A DNA stretch of 42,500 nt from an uncultured Pelagibacteraceae bacterium (GCA_902578255.1 CACHCH010000005.1:1-42500); one strand, 5' to 3'; shown: positions 25,143 to 33,957, counted from the first letter of the stretch. Notes: generated from the sequence alone by a model not told the origin. Program-made: numbers and translations.

Positions 25143-25994
25143 TTACAATTTAATTTTTTTTTTTCTTAATATTTTTTTGATTTCGGGACTTTTTGTTAAT
25201 GCAAATGCATAGCGATTATAGTTTTTGTTTGAATAATTAATATCATTTGACTTTGTGACTTTAATATATTTTTTTTTTGTAGCTTCTACTATAAGTGACG
25301 TGAGAGGATCTTTATCAAATCCTGTGAATTTAAAATTAATGTTATATTTACCGTTTTTGTATTCATGAATTAAATTATTTTTTTTATAAAATTTATTATT
25401 TAAATTTTGATATTTTGGTTTCATACCTAACACGTGGCATGGAATTCTATAATCATTAATTTTACTAGAACAAAAATTTTTTTTTTTTATATTTGAAAAT
25501 CCTGCTATTTGTAACAATCTTTTCATCATATAAAAATCATACGCATATAAATGAGCGTATCCTGCTATAAATTTATTTAAATTTCTATTTACTAGTGTGG
25601 TATCTTGACCAGGACTTACAATAAAATTCATCATCATTCCTCCAAAACCAAGATCAGTTCTAATTGAATGATCTTCATCTATAGCTTTTTTAAAAAAATT
25701 TTTATCTTTTTTAACATATGCGTTTGCAATTACTTCTAAGTTTGGAACTAAAATTCTTAAAGTTGCTCCGACTTTCATCACTCTATTTATTTCTGACAAA
25801 ACTCTTTGTATTTGAATATGAGGAATATGTTCTAAAGTATGACTAATAAATACTGTGCTACATGAGTTTTTTTTAATTTTAATGTCATTAAGGTCGCCAG
25901 CAATTCTCGTCTTTGAGTTTTTTTTAATTTTATGATCAAGGATGGACCAACCATCACATTCCCAATTTGGACCAGCACCAAGATTTAATTTCAT
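25143..25994 (-). CDS. Class I SAM-dependent methyltransferase
   Basis: A 283-residue protein. SAM-binding motif I is LNLGAGPNW (3-11), an acidic loop follows (ILDHKI, 18-23; AGDLNDI, 32-38), and FISHTLEHIPHIQIQRVLSE (49-68) with ILVPNLEVI is the standard Methyltransf_11 arrangement. The region from about 115 to 283 is family-specific, with HLYAYDFYMMKRLLQIAGF resembling sugar or small-molecule methyltransferases. The acceptor is unknown; in this locus a sugar or glycan is likely. Convergent with the NeuB-like gene (11-base gap) and divergent from the HAD gene. Confidence 0.85.
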   Translation of the reverse strand: MKLNLGAGPNWECDGWSILDHKIKKNSKTRIAGDLNDIKIKKNSCSTVFISHTLEHIPHIQIQRVLSEINRVMKVGATLRILVPNLEVIANAYVKKDKNFFKKAIDEDHSIRTDLGFGGMMMNFIVSPGQDTTLVNRNLNKFIAGYAHLYAYDFYMMKRLLQIAGFSNIKKKNFCSSKINDYRIPCHVLGMKPKYQNLNNKFYKKNNLIHEYKNGKYNINFKFTGFDKDPLTSLIVEATKKKYIKVTKSNDINYSNKNYNRYAFALTKSPEIKKILRKKKIKL

Positions 25995-26054
25995 ATATAT
26001 AATTGTTAGTATTTTTGATTTAACAGAAATTTAAAAATATACTATAGATATTTT

Positions 26055-26402
26055 ATGAATAAAAAAATATTTTGTTTTGATATTGATGGAATTATTTGCA
26101 AAACATATAAAAAAAATTATTCTAAATCTATACCTATAAAAGAGAGCATTAATACAATTAATAAATTATATCTAAAAAATTATATAATTATTTTTACTGC
26201 TCGTTATATGGGAAGAAATAAAGATAATATTAAAAAAGCACATAAACAAGGCTATAAAAAAACACTATTACAATTAAAAAAATGGGGTCTAAAATTTCAT
26301 GAATTAAGAATGGGCAAACCATCATTTGATGTGTTTTTGGACGATAAACATTTTTTATTTAAAAAAAACTGGCAAAAACCTTTTAAAAAAAAGTATTTAT
26401 AA
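26055..26402 (+). CDS. Small HAD-superfamily phosphatase-like protein (copy A)
   Basis: A 115-residue HAD-fold protein. FDIDG (8-12) carries the nucleophile Asp9 and acid/base Asp11, FTARYMGRN (47-55) supplies motif II Thr48, Lys88 (GKPSFD) fits motif III, and DVFLDDK (92-98) is motif IV. It lacks a cap domain and belongs to the short HAD proteins found in capsule loci, where a sugar-phosphate phosphatase role is proposed. Its paralogue at 29142-29495 is identical at about 75 of the first 110 aligned residues by my hand count. It is convergent with the TIGR04372-like glycosyltransferase (1-base gap), as is the paralogue, so the two pairs are a duplicated module. Confidence 0.85.
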   Translation: MNKKIFCFDIDGIICKTYKKNYSKSIPIKESINTINKLYLKNYIIIFTARYMGRNKDNIKKAHKQGYKKTLLQLKKWGLKFHELRMGKPSFDVFLDDKHFLFKKNWQKPFKKKYL

Positions 26403-26403
26403 A

Positions 26404-27669
26404 TTAACTAGAAATCATTTTTTTATTTAATGATACAAACTCAGTTGATAAATCGTTTAAATTTTTGTTATCGAATAAGTATAGATCTAGATAATTGTCA
26501 GGAATACTTATCTTAGAACTTTCATACAAACTAAGATAAAAATTTTTTATATTTTTTTTTTTATAATACTTGATTGCTTGATTTCTTAAGTCCTCATACC
26601 TACTCATTTGATTTGAAATTTTAAAATTTTTTTCATGATAATTTAAAAAACTTTTTACACTATAAAGTATTTCATTGGGACTGTTCTCTATTAATATTAT
26701 CTCTTTTTTTTTTAATAATGTATCTACATTAATAAAAAAAAGATTTTCATTAAAAAATACTTCCTCTAAGGACAAAATTTTATTTTTATTCACGTCAAAA
26801 ATTTTTTTAAATATACCAAAATTTTTATAACTCTCAGATACTCCACTTTGAATAAAATCAATATTATTTGTAACTAGCTTTCTTTTGTTGTAGAGATTTG
26901 GAATAACACCATGTGATGAACTTGTTCCTAAATAAAAATCTGAAGTTTTAATTGAGTCATGCATTTGACTAAAGTGATTTTTTTGTTTTGTTAAGTCATA
27001 AAAATTATCATGACTATATTCAAAATTATTCATTGTATTATCTCCGACTCGATGAATATTGTAACCTTTTTCGATCAAATAATTTATAGAGGTTTTAAAA
27101 TTATTTACATTTCCCAGAGCAAACTTTGAAATATCTTTGTATTTGGAATAATTGTCATCTTTAACACATAAGGATACGATACGATTTTCAATTTTATTTT
27201 TATTATTATTTGATAAGTCAATTTCTGTGTTCCAAAAATTTTTGATTTCATTCTCAGAAAATAATTCTTTCTCTTGAAAGTCCCTAAGCCCGAAACCTAA
27301 GAATGGGAAATGGTGTTTATTTACTTTTTTTTTTAAAAATAAATTAATTAACTCAGCTATTTTAAATTTTGAGATTAAAATAAAAAAATTCCCGAAAATC
27401 GTAAATATTATAGATAAAATTTTTTCTTTAAAAGAAAGCTCTTTATAATAATTAAAAATAATTTTCTTTCCAAAATTTTTTGTAGAAATTTTCCTGTAAT
27501 GATTATAGGCAGAAAAAAAAGGGAAATTTATAATCAGTTTTAATTGTTTATTTTTTTTTATTTTTAATGCCCACAGCAAACTTTCATGAAAGCCTCCAAA
27601 ATTATGAGATTTGGGACAAAATAATAAATAACCTTTTTTTAAAAAATATCTAATTAATAAATTATTCAT
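26404..27669 (-). CDS. Putative glycosyltransferase, TIGR04372-like (copy A)
   Basis: A 421-residue protein matching the TIGR04372 glycosyltransferase pattern: FPFLGFGLRDFQ (about 121-132), VSLCVKDDNYSKY, INYLIEKGYNIHRVGDNTM, then FYLGTSSSHGVIPNLYNKRK and TNNIDFIQ. The N-terminus has LFCPKSHNFGGFHESLLWAL, which contacts acceptor or donor in GT-B-like folds. The paralogue at 29512-30780 matches it along the whole length (for example, HNFGGFHESLLWALK is the same). It probably transfers a sugar, with donor unknown. Its start overlaps the stop of the truncated epimerase remnant, which is what is left of the third gene of this module. Confidence 0.7.
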   Translation of the reverse strand: MNNLLIRYFLKKGYLLFCPKSHNFGGFHESLLWALKIKKNKQLKLIINFPFFSAYNHYRKISTKNFGKKIIFNYYKELSFKEKILSIIFTIFGNFFILISKFKIAELINLFLKKKVNKHHFPFLGFGLRDFQEKELFSENEIKNFWNTEIDLSNNNKNKIENRIVSLCVKDDNYSKYKDISKFALGNVNNFKTSINYLIEKGYNIHRVGDNTMNNFEYSHDNFYDLTKQKNHFSQMHDSIKTSDFYLGTSSSHGVIPNLYNKRKLVTNNIDFIQSGVSESYKNFGIFKKIFDVNKNKILSLEEVFFNENLFFINVDTLLKKKEIILIENSPNEILYSVKSFLNYHEKNFKISNQMSRYEDLRNQAIKYYKKKNIKNFYLSLYESSKISIPDNYLDLYLFDNKNLNDLSTEFVSLNKKMISS

Positions 27670-27922
27670 ATTTTAACTTTAAGAAGGATATTAATTTAAT
27701 TTGTTGTATTTTAATTTTCAATATTTTTCTATTTACATTCTTTACTATTGAATTTACCTCGCTTAATTTAAATGAAATAATATTTTTAAGTTTATTATTT
27801 GAAGAAGTTAGATTTAGTGGAAAAGGATACTTTTTTCTATTAATAATTTTTTTTTCTAATGAACACATTTTATAGAATTCTTCAAATACTATTGGGTCAT
27901 TTCCGATTTCTAAAATTTTAAA
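27662..27922 (-). pseudogene. Remnant of NAD-dependent epimerase (C-terminal piece, copy A)
   Basis: The minus-strand frame is open from 27931 to the stop at 27662. From the Phe codon at 27920-27922 onward it matches the C-terminus (from about residue 207) of the intact epimerase at 30816-31649: FKILEIGNDPI against FKILEIANDPI, and KKYPFPLNLTSSNNKLKNI against the same block. Upstream of 27922 the match stops abruptly and a stop codon occurs at 27932-27934. About 206 N-terminal residues, including the whole NAD-binding domain, are therefore missing. A 68-residue ORF from the Met at 27868 is only an internal segment. The C-terminal end has a short extension relative to the intact copy. It cannot be an active enzyme. 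Confidence 0.8.
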
Positions 27923-28475
27923 AGAGAAAAATTACAAAGCGATTGGTATTGAACCAAGTATAAAAAACGCAAAAATAAGCAAAAAATTTGGACTTAATGT
28001 GATAAATCAATTTTTACAAAAAAAAACTTTTAAAAATAAAAGATTTAAAGTCATAGTTTCACTTTATGTGTTTACTTATATTTATGATTTAGCAGAAAAA
28101 TTCAAAATTTTTCATGATATATTAAAGGATGATGGTTATTTGCTCATAAGAGTGCATCAGTATAAATTTAGCAAGTCTTATTCATCTTACAATTATTTTC
28201 AAAATAAAAATATAGCAACAAATCATTTTTCAAATACGTCTCTAAATAACTTGCTAAATTTTCATAACTTTGATGTTATTAAAATAGAAAGAAATATTGA
28301 TGGCACAACTTTAATAGCAAAAAAGAAAAACAAGAAATCAATAAAATATGAAAGATCTGGTAATCATAATTTTGAAATTTTTTATATCAAATATATGATT
28401 TTTATTGTTTCTAATGTTGTATTATTCATACATAAAATTAAACTAACCTTCAGAAAGATATTTAAAAAATATTAA
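27921..28475 (+). pseudogene. Methyltransferase fragment lacking its N-terminus
   Basis: From about 27921 the plus-strand frame reads KEKNYKAIGIEPSIKNA, then a segment VIVSLYVFTYIYDLAEKF and DDGYLLIRVHQYKF, matching the middle and C-terminal parts of class I methyltransferases (post-motif I acidic Glu, motif IV, strand 5). The SAM-binding motif I should lie just upstream, but there the sequence is antisense to the epimerase remnant. A GTG at 27999 could start a 158-residue product, yet this would lack the SAM site. The sequence still has an open frame to 28475, so loss is recent or a truncated product persists. It ends with a basic, hydrophobic tail and is 16 bases before a complete methyltransferase gene. 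Confidence 0.7.
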
Positions 28476-28491
28476 ATTAATTTAAATTTTT

Positions 28492-29145
28492 ATGAAAAAA
28501 AAAAGTTATATAAATATTTTTAAAAATACAAATACAATCAATCTAGGCAAACATTCTAGTTGGTCATGGAAAAATGATCCAAAACATTTAATATTTTCAC
28601 TATCTAGATATAAATTTGTATCAAAAATGTTCGCTGGGTTTAATAAAGTTTTAGAAGTTGGAGCTGGGGATGGATTTAAAAGTCAGGTTGTAAATCAAAC
28701 TGTTAAAAATCTAACACTTTCAGATAATGAAAAAATAAATAATGATATTTATAATTCAGAAAATAACAATTATAGTAATTGTAAATTTATTCTTCATGAT
28801 TTTGTTAAGAAAGAAATGAAGGAAAAGTATGATGGAATATATTTATTAGATGTTTTAGAACATATTTCAAAAAGAGATGAAGTTAAATTTGTTAAGAATA
28901 TATCAAAAAGTTTAAAAAAAAATGGTGTATTAATTGTAGGAATTCCATCTTTAGAAAGTCAAAAATATGCTAGCCATCATGTTAAAAAAACTCATATTAA
29001 CTGCAAATCAAAAAATGAATTACATAGTTTTATGTTAAATTTTTTTTCAAATGTTTTTATGTTTTCAATGAATGATGAAGTCCTGCATACAGGGTTTGAT
29101 AAGATGTCTAATTATATAATTGCTCTATGTTTAAATAGAAAATGA
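28492..29145 (+). CDS. Class I SAM-dependent methyltransferase
   Basis: A 217-residue protein with motif I LEVGAGDGF (54-62), acidic loop SDNE (77-80), motif IV IYLLDVLEHISKR (116-128) and the strand-5 region GVLIVGIPSLES. The complete Methyltransf_11/23 core is present, in contrast to the truncated copy just upstream, and it is not closely similar to that fragment. Its stop overlaps the ATG of the second HAD gene in an ATGA arrangement, so the two are translationally coupled and may serve the same glycan. The acceptor is unknown; the HTGFDKMSNYIIAL end is family-specific. Confidence 0.85.
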   Translation: MKKKSYINIFKNTNTINLGKHSSWSWKNDPKHLIFSLSRYKFVSKMFAGFNKVLEVGAGDGFKSQVVNQTVKNLTLSDNEKINNDIYNSENNNYSNCKFILHDFVKKEMKEKYDGIYLLDVLEHISKRDEVKFVKNISKSLKKNGVLIVGIPSLESQKYASHHVKKTHINCKSKNELHSFMLNFFSNVFMFSMNDEVLHTGFDKMSNYIIALCLNRK

Positions 29146-29495
29146 AAAAAAAAAGATATTGTTTTGATATTGATGGTGTAATTTGCAACACAGTAAAAAA
29201 AAATTATTCTTCAGCTAAACCAATTAAAAAAAGTATTAAACTTATAAATCAACTTTATAAAAACAATTATATAATTATATTTACTGCAAGATATATGGGA
29301 AGAAATAAAGATGATATTGCTAAAGCAAAACGTCAAGGATACCAAAAAACTTTTGATCAATTGAATAACTGGGGATTAAAATTTCATGAATTAAGATTTG
29401 GCAAACCATCATTTGATTTATTTATTGATGATAAAAATCTTTATTTTAAAAAAGACTGGCACAATACTTTAAGAAAAAAAGCAAAATTGAAATAA
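29142..29495 (+). CDS. Small HAD-superfamily phosphatase-like protein (copy B)
   Basis: A 117-residue HAD protein with motif I FDIDG (8-12), motif II FTARYMGRN (47-55), Lys88, and motif IV DLFIDDK (92-98). It is the paralogue of the gene at 26055-26402 (about two thirds identical by eye), with the differences spread along the chain, so the duplication is not brand-new. The ATG overlaps the upstream methyltransferase stop by 4 bases. It is convergent with the second TIGR04372-like gene after 16 bases. Likely role: sugar-phosphate phosphatase or a HAD-type assistant in glycan assembly; possible stand-in for a GmhB-like step in the heptose-like pathway nearby. Confidence 0.85.
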   Translation: MKKKRYCFDIDGVICNTVKKNYSSAKPIKKSIKLINQLYKNNYIIIFTARYMGRNKDDIAKAKRQGYQKTFDQLNNWGLKFHELRFGKPSFDLFIDDKNLYFKKDWHNTLRKKAKLK

Positions 29496-29511
29496 AATAT
29501 AAATAAAATAA

Positions 29512-30780
29512 TTAAATATTAATTAAAATTAAAATTTTTTTTATAACAAATTCTTTTGATATCTCATCTAGTTTACTCGAATTAAATAAATAAGTGTTCA
29601 AAAAATTTTCTGGAATATTTATTTTTGAATCCTGGTACATCTTTAGGTAAAAACTTTGAATATTTTTTTTCTTATAAGATTGAATTGCATTTTTTTTTAA
29701 CTCTTCATATTCCCTCATTTTTAAAGTAATTTCATGTTTAATATCATAATTTAAAAAACTTTTCACAGTATCTAATATTTCAGAAGGATTATTTTCTATT
29801 AATACTAGTTCTTTATTAATTATCAAATCATTAAGTCTCAAAAAAAAAAGTTCTTTATCAAAAAAAATTTCCTCTATTGATAAAATTTTTTTTTTTCTAA
29901 AACTAAATACTTTTTTAAAAATTGCAAAATTTGAATAACTAGCTGAGATACAATTTTGAATAAAGTCTATGTTATTTGTAATAATTTTTCTTTTATTATA
30001 TAAATCAGGTATTACACTATGTGAGGCGCCAGTACCAAAATAGAAACTCGAATTCTTAATTTTTTCATGTAATACGTCAAAATGATTTTTTGACTGTGTG
30101 TTATCTTTAAAAAATTGATTATTGAAATCAAAATTTTTCATGGTGTTATCACCTACTCTATCAATTTTAAATCCTTTACTGATAAGATAATTTAGGGATT
30201 CTTTATAATTGTTTATGTCGGCTGTAGCAAAAATTGAAGATGATTTTTTACTTTCATAATTGTTGTCTTTTACGCAAAAAGAAACTAGTCTTTCTTTGTC
30301 TTTTGTGTTTTCATTTTTATCAATGCATACTTCTGTATGCAAAATTGAATAGATTTTTTTTTGATTTGAAAAAATATCAAATTCTTGAATTTGTCTCAAC
30401 CCAAAACCCAAGAATGGAAATTTATATTTATTTATTTTTTTTTTAAGAAAAAAATTAATTATGGCCAATAATTTAAGTTTACAAACTAATATTAATAAAT
30501 TTCCAAACATTGTAATAATTATTGATAATAAAATTTCTTTTAATGATAGAGTTAGGAGATATTTGAATACTATTTTTTTACCATAATTTTTTTGAAAATA
30601 AGAATAATAATGCTTATTAATATCAATGAATGGGAAATTAATAATAATTTTAAAATTTTTACTCTCTTTAAATTTTAACGCCCAGAGTAAAGATTCGTGA
30701 AATCCTCCAAAATTATGAGATTTTGGACAAAATAATATATATCCTCTTCTCAAAAAATACTTAATTATTAAATTATTCAT
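29512..30780 (-). CDS. Putative glycosyltransferase, TIGR04372-like (copy B)
   Basis: A 422-residue paralogue of the protein at 26404-27669, alignable end to end: LFCPKSHNFGGFHESLLWAL near the N-terminus, FPFLGFGLRQIQ, VSFCVKDNNYESK, LNYLISKGFKIDRVGDNTM, FYFGTGASHSVIPDLYNKRK, TNNIDFIQN and the C-terminal KSFLNYD/YEELKKNA blocks. As in copy A it is convergent with a HAD gene and followed by the epimerase gene, here intact. The two copies probably add the same or related sugars at different positions, or one is redundant. Confidence 0.72.
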   Translation of the reverse strand: MNNLIIKYFLRRGYILFCPKSHNFGGFHESLLWALKFKESKNFKIIINFPFIDINKHYYSYFQKNYGKKIVFKYLLTLSLKEILLSIIITMFGNLLILVCKLKLLAIINFFLKKKINKYKFPFLGFGLRQIQEFDIFSNQKKIYSILHTEVCIDKNENTKDKERLVSFCVKDNNYESKKSSSIFATADINNYKESLNYLISKGFKIDRVGDNTMKNFDFNNQFFKDNTQSKNHFDVLHEKIKNSSFYFGTGASHSVIPDLYNKRKIITNNIDFIQNCISASYSNFAIFKKVFSFRKKKILSIEEIFFDKELFFLRLNDLIINKELVLIENNPSEILDTVKSFLNYDIKHEITLKMREYEELKKNAIQSYKKKNIQSFYLKMYQDSKINIPENFLNTYLFNSSKLDEISKEFVIKKILILINI

Positions 30781-30815
30781 ACTCGAACTATAGTTTTAAT
30801 TATTAACTAATTTTT

Positions 30816-31649
30816 TTATTTTAATTTTAAAATCTTTTTATTTACTGTTTTTACTACAGAAGTTACCTCACTCAATTTAAAAGAAATTAATTTTTTAAGC
30901 TTCTTATTCGATGAAACTAAATTTAATGGAAAAGGGTACTTAATTCTATTAATTTTTTTTTTTTTGATTGTACAAATTTTATTAAAATCTTTAAATTTTA
31001 TTGGGTCATTAGCAATTTCTAATATTTTAAATTTTTTTTTTTGGTAATTTTTAATTAAATAACAAATAATTTTTACAAGATCATTCTCATAAATAAATTG
31101 AATTTTATCATTTTTTTTAATTCTAAACTTTGAAATATCATATGCTGAAGTTCTAACAATTTCTTTTGTTTTATTTGAAAAATCATTGTAACCAAAAACA
31201 CTATGAAGCCTTAAAATTCTAAAATTTTTAACTTTTTGACTTCTTAAATAATTTTCTATTTTATATTTATTGTTGCCATATTCAATCTCACTTTTAGAAT
31301 AATTTTTTTCTAATAAATTATAAGAATTATTTTCTATATATTTTGCGATAATTGTGCTGGTAAAAAAAAAAGTAGTAAAATTGTTATTAACTAGTTTTAA
31401 TAACTTTTTAACATCTGATACTTTGTAGGCTATATTGTCAAATACAATATCAAAATAATTATTTTTAAAAAAATTATTTATTTTTTGAATGTTTTTCCTA
31501 TCGACTTTTAAATGAAATATATTTTTTTTATTAATATTTCTTTTTTTTCCACGATTAATCAAAAATATTTGATTTTTATTATCATCTGATAATTGGTTTA
31601 TTATTTTTTTTCCAAAATATCTATTTCCTCCTAAAAACAATAACTTCAT
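30816..31649 (-). CDS. NAD-dependent epimerase/dehydratase-like SDR (intact copy)
   Basis: A 277-residue protein of the short extended-SDR kind with nucleotide-binding loop FLGGNRYFGKKI (5-16), as in the GGTRFFG-type epimerases. YGNNKYKIENYL (124-135) occupies the place of the active-site YxxxK (Y124...), but spacing differs, so catalysis is uncertain; members of this group include RNA-binding or reductase-like proteins. RLHSVFGYNDFS matches the sugar-binding loop of SDR proteins. The last 70 residues are duplicated as the remnant at 27662-27922. A 13-A tract occurs in its coding sequence (T run 30953-30965). Divergent from the transaldolase gene, with 49 bases between starts. Confidence 0.8.
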   Translation of the reverse strand: MKLLFLGGNRYFGKKIINQLSDDNKNQIFLINRGKKRNINKKNIFHLKVDRKNIQKINNFFKNNYFDIVFDNIAYKVSDVKKLLKLVNNNFTTFFFTSTIIAKYIENNSYNLLEKNYSKSEIEYGNNKYKIENYLRSQKVKNFRILRLHSVFGYNDFSNKTKEIVRTSAYDISKFRIKKNDKIQFIYENDLVKIICYLIKNYQKKKFKILEIANDPIKFKDFNKICTIKKKKINRIKYPFPLNLVSSNKKLKKLISFKLSEVTSVVKTVNKKILKLK

Positions 31650-31698
31650 TGTAAAATATTATATATATGTTATTCAAATATATTAAATAAAAATTCAA

Positions 31699-32406
31699 AT
31701 GTATAAAATTAAAAACATTGACATATATTTAGATGGTTTGTCTATTGATGAAATAAAAAAATATAAATCAAGTCAAGTAAAAGGTTACACTTATAATCCA
31801 ACTTTAATGTCAAAAATTAATACTAAAAATTATTTAAATACATGTAAAAAACTTAGTAACATTACTTATCCAAAACCTATCTCTTTGGAAGTTATAGCAG
31901 ATGATGAAAAATCTATGATAAATCAAGCAAAAATTTTATCTAAAATAAATAATAATATTTATGTGAAAATACCTATAACTTACACAAATGGTAAATATAC
32001 AACAAAAGTTATTAAAGAATTAGTAAAATTAAATATCAAACTTAATATCACTGCAATTTTTAGCATTCATCAAATTAAGAAAATACTCTCATATGTAAAA
32101 AATACAGAGTCAATTTTATCAATATTTGCAGGTAGAATTCATGACATGGGAGAGGATGCTTTTAAAGAAATATCAAAAATAGATAAGCTTTTAAAAAAAA
32201 ATAATTCAAAATGTAAATTACTTTGGGCAAGTACAAGACAAATTTATGATTTAGTATTAGCAAAAAAATGCGGCTGTAAAATTATAACTATGGGATTATC
32301 TATATATAATAAAAGGATTAATTTTAAGAAAAATTGGAAGAATTCCTCATTGGAAACAGTAAAAACTTTTTATAATGATGCTATTAAATCAAAATTTAAA
32401 TTATAA
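31699..32406 (+). CDS. Transaldolase / fructose-6-phosphate aldolase-like protein
   Basis: A 235-residue class I aldolase fold. IDIYLDGLSIDEI (7-19), YTYNPTLM (30-37, the TTNPTL motif of transaldolases), IYVKIPIT (87-94) with the Schiff-base Lys90, NITAIFS (near 116-122) and FAGRIHDMGEDA are all typical of the short TAL/FSA subfamily. It may form or cleave a seven-carbon sugar phosphate (sedoheptulose 7-phosphate) or a related ketose. Its position just before the GmhA-like isomerase (34-base gap) suggests it feeds that step. A housekeeping pentose-phosphate role is the alternative. Confidence 0.88.
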   Translation: MYKIKNIDIYLDGLSIDEIKKYKSSQVKGYTYNPTLMSKINTKNYLNTCKKLSNITYPKPISLEVIADDEKSMINQAKILSKINNNIYVKIPITYTNGKYTTKVIKELVKLNIKLNITAIFSIHQIKKILSYVKNTESILSIFAGRIHDMGEDAFKEISKIDKLLKKNNSKCKLLWASTRQIYDLVLAKKCGCKIITMGLSIYNKRINFKKNWKNSSLETVKTFYNDAIKSKFKL

Positions 32407-32440
32407 AATTTAAAAAAAATGAAAAGGATTTTGGGTAATC

Positions 32441-33043
32441 ATGTCTGATAGTTTTATATCAAGTTACATTAATGAATCAAAAAATATACTAAATAAAATC
32501 AACAAAAAAGAAATTCAAAAAATAATAGATATTTTAGTAGAAGTTAGAAAAAAAAACGGAAGAATTTTTTTTATTGGTGTTGGGGGAAGTGCTGCAAATA
32601 CTTCTCATGCTGTGAATGATTTCAGAAAAATACTCGCTTTAGAGGCTTATAGTCCCACAGATAATGTGTCTGAAATGACTGCAAATACGAACGATGAGGG
32701 ATGGGATACAATATTTATAAATTACTTGAAAATATCAAAGCTTAAAAAAAAAGATTTAATTTTTGTATTTTCAGTTGGAGGTGGAAATTTAGAAAAAAAT
32801 GTAAGTCCAAATATAGTCAAAGCAATTGATTATGCAAAAAAGAAAAAAGTTAAAATTGTAGGAATAATAGGTAAGGACGGTGGTTATACGAAAAAAAATT
32901 CTAATGCCTGTGTTTTAATACCTGTTGTAAATAAGCAGCATATCACACCACACAGCGAAGGTATGCAAGCAGTTATTTGGCATATGATTGTTTCGCATCC
33001 GAGATTAAAAATTAACAAAACAAAATGGGAAAGCTTAAAATAA
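32441..33043 (+). CDS. SIS-domain sugar isomerase, GmhA-like
   Basis: A 200-residue single SIS domain: FFIGVGGSAANTSHAVNDF (43-61), then ANTNDEGWDTIF (81-92), FSVGGGNLEKN (110-120) and GIIGKDGGYTKK (141-152). The overall layout follows D-sedoheptulose-7-phosphate isomerase GmhA, but the phosphate loop STSGNS is SVGGGN with extra residues, the QExH element is QAVIWH, and Asp60 replaces the expected Glu. So the substrate may be a different ketose phosphate, or the assignment as GmhA may be only approximate. An AAAAGGA element about 15-20 bases before the ATG resembles a ribosome-binding site. Convergent with the Gfo/Idh gene after 8 bases. Confidence 0.78.
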   Translation: MSDSFISSYINESKNILNKINKKEIQKIIDILVEVRKKNGRIFFIGVGGSAANTSHAVNDFRKILALEAYSPTDNVSEMTANTNDEGWDTIFINYLKISKLKKKDLIFVFSVGGGNLEKNVSPNIVKAIDYAKKKKVKIVGIIGKDGGYTKKNSNACVLIPVVNKQHITPHSEGMQAVIWHMIVSHPRLKINKTKWESLK

Positions 33044-33051
33044 AACTTACA

Positions 33052-33957
33052 TTATAATTTATTAATAAATTTATTAATAAAATAATCTCTAGTTAAATTA
33101 GTTTTTTCTTTTTTTTTAATTAATTTTTTAAAGTTGAATATTTCATGCTTAAAAGATTGATCAATTCCCCTAAAAATTTTCACTTTTTTTTTAGGTATTC
33201 CAGAGGGTAAAATTCTCTTAAACAAAAATAATTTAGAATTTCCCCATTTTTTCAGAGATAAAACTTTGATAGATCCCTTTTTTCCATTTGTATTAATTTC
33301 AAATGTATTTTTCCAATTACAGTATGAAACTTCTATTAAAAATTCAATTTTTTTGTAAGCAAAACTCACAATCGCATCATCATAAGATTTATTTTCGAAC
33401 TTATTTTTTTTAACAAAGTTAATCTTTTTAATGTTAAAATTACCAAATAAAGAAAATACCAAATCTAATAAATGTGGTGTAAGATCTGTTAGTACACCTC
33501 TTTTTTTATCTCTCCATGTATTAAAAACATTTTTTGAAGTACCATTTAAATATTTTAATTTAAAATTATATATATTACCCAGTTTATTTTTTTTGATAAT
33601 TGACTTTAAATACACTAATGATCTTTCAAATCTATGATTATACGCTGTAAACAAAAAAATTCCTTTTTTTTTAGCATCTTTTTCTAAAACTTTAATTTTG
33701 TGTGGATCTTCAAATAAAAGCGGTTTTTCAACTAAAACATTCTTTTTATTTTTTATACAGTAATTTAAAAATTTAAGTTTTAATTTATCTGGAACACATA
33801 AAATAACTGATTGGTATAAATTTAATGGAACGTCTTCTATGTTCTTATAATTTACACCTTTCAATTTTTTGATATCTACTACGCCAACACAAGATCTTCC
33901 TAATATTTTTTGCCTTTTTTTTCCTTGAATGCCATAACCAACTACAATAAATTTCAT
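33052..33957 (-). CDS. Gfo/Idh/MocA-family NAD(P)-dependent oxidoreductase
   Basis: A 301-residue oxidoreductase. The N-terminal Rossmann loop is VVGYGIQGKKRQ (5-16), VLVEKPL (74-80) holds the family EKP motif with its catalytic Lys, and the C-terminal domain has DKKRGVLTDLTPHLLDLVF (His in the TPH motif, typical of the substrate domain). Such enzymes oxidise or reduce sugar nucleotides (for example at C3) or inositols. It is the last gene of the six-gene minus-strand operon and overlaps the kinase-nucleotidyltransferase fusion by 1 base, so it most likely modifies the activated sugar made there. Confidence 0.9.
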   Translation of the reverse strand: MKFIVVGYGIQGKKRQKILGRSCVGVVDIKKLKGVNYKNIEDVPLNLYQSVILCVPDKLKLKFLNYCIKNKKNVLVEKPLLFEDPHKIKVLEKDAKKKGIFLFTAYNHRFERSLVYLKSIIKKNKLGNIYNFKLKYLNGTSKNVFNTWRDKKRGVLTDLTPHLLDLVFSLFGNFNIKKINFVKKNKFENKSYDDAIVSFAYKKIEFLIEVSYCNWKNTFEINTNGKKGSIKVLSLKKWGNSKLFLFKRILPSGIPKKKVKIFRGIDQSFKHEIFNFKKLIKKKEKTNLTRDYFINKFINKL

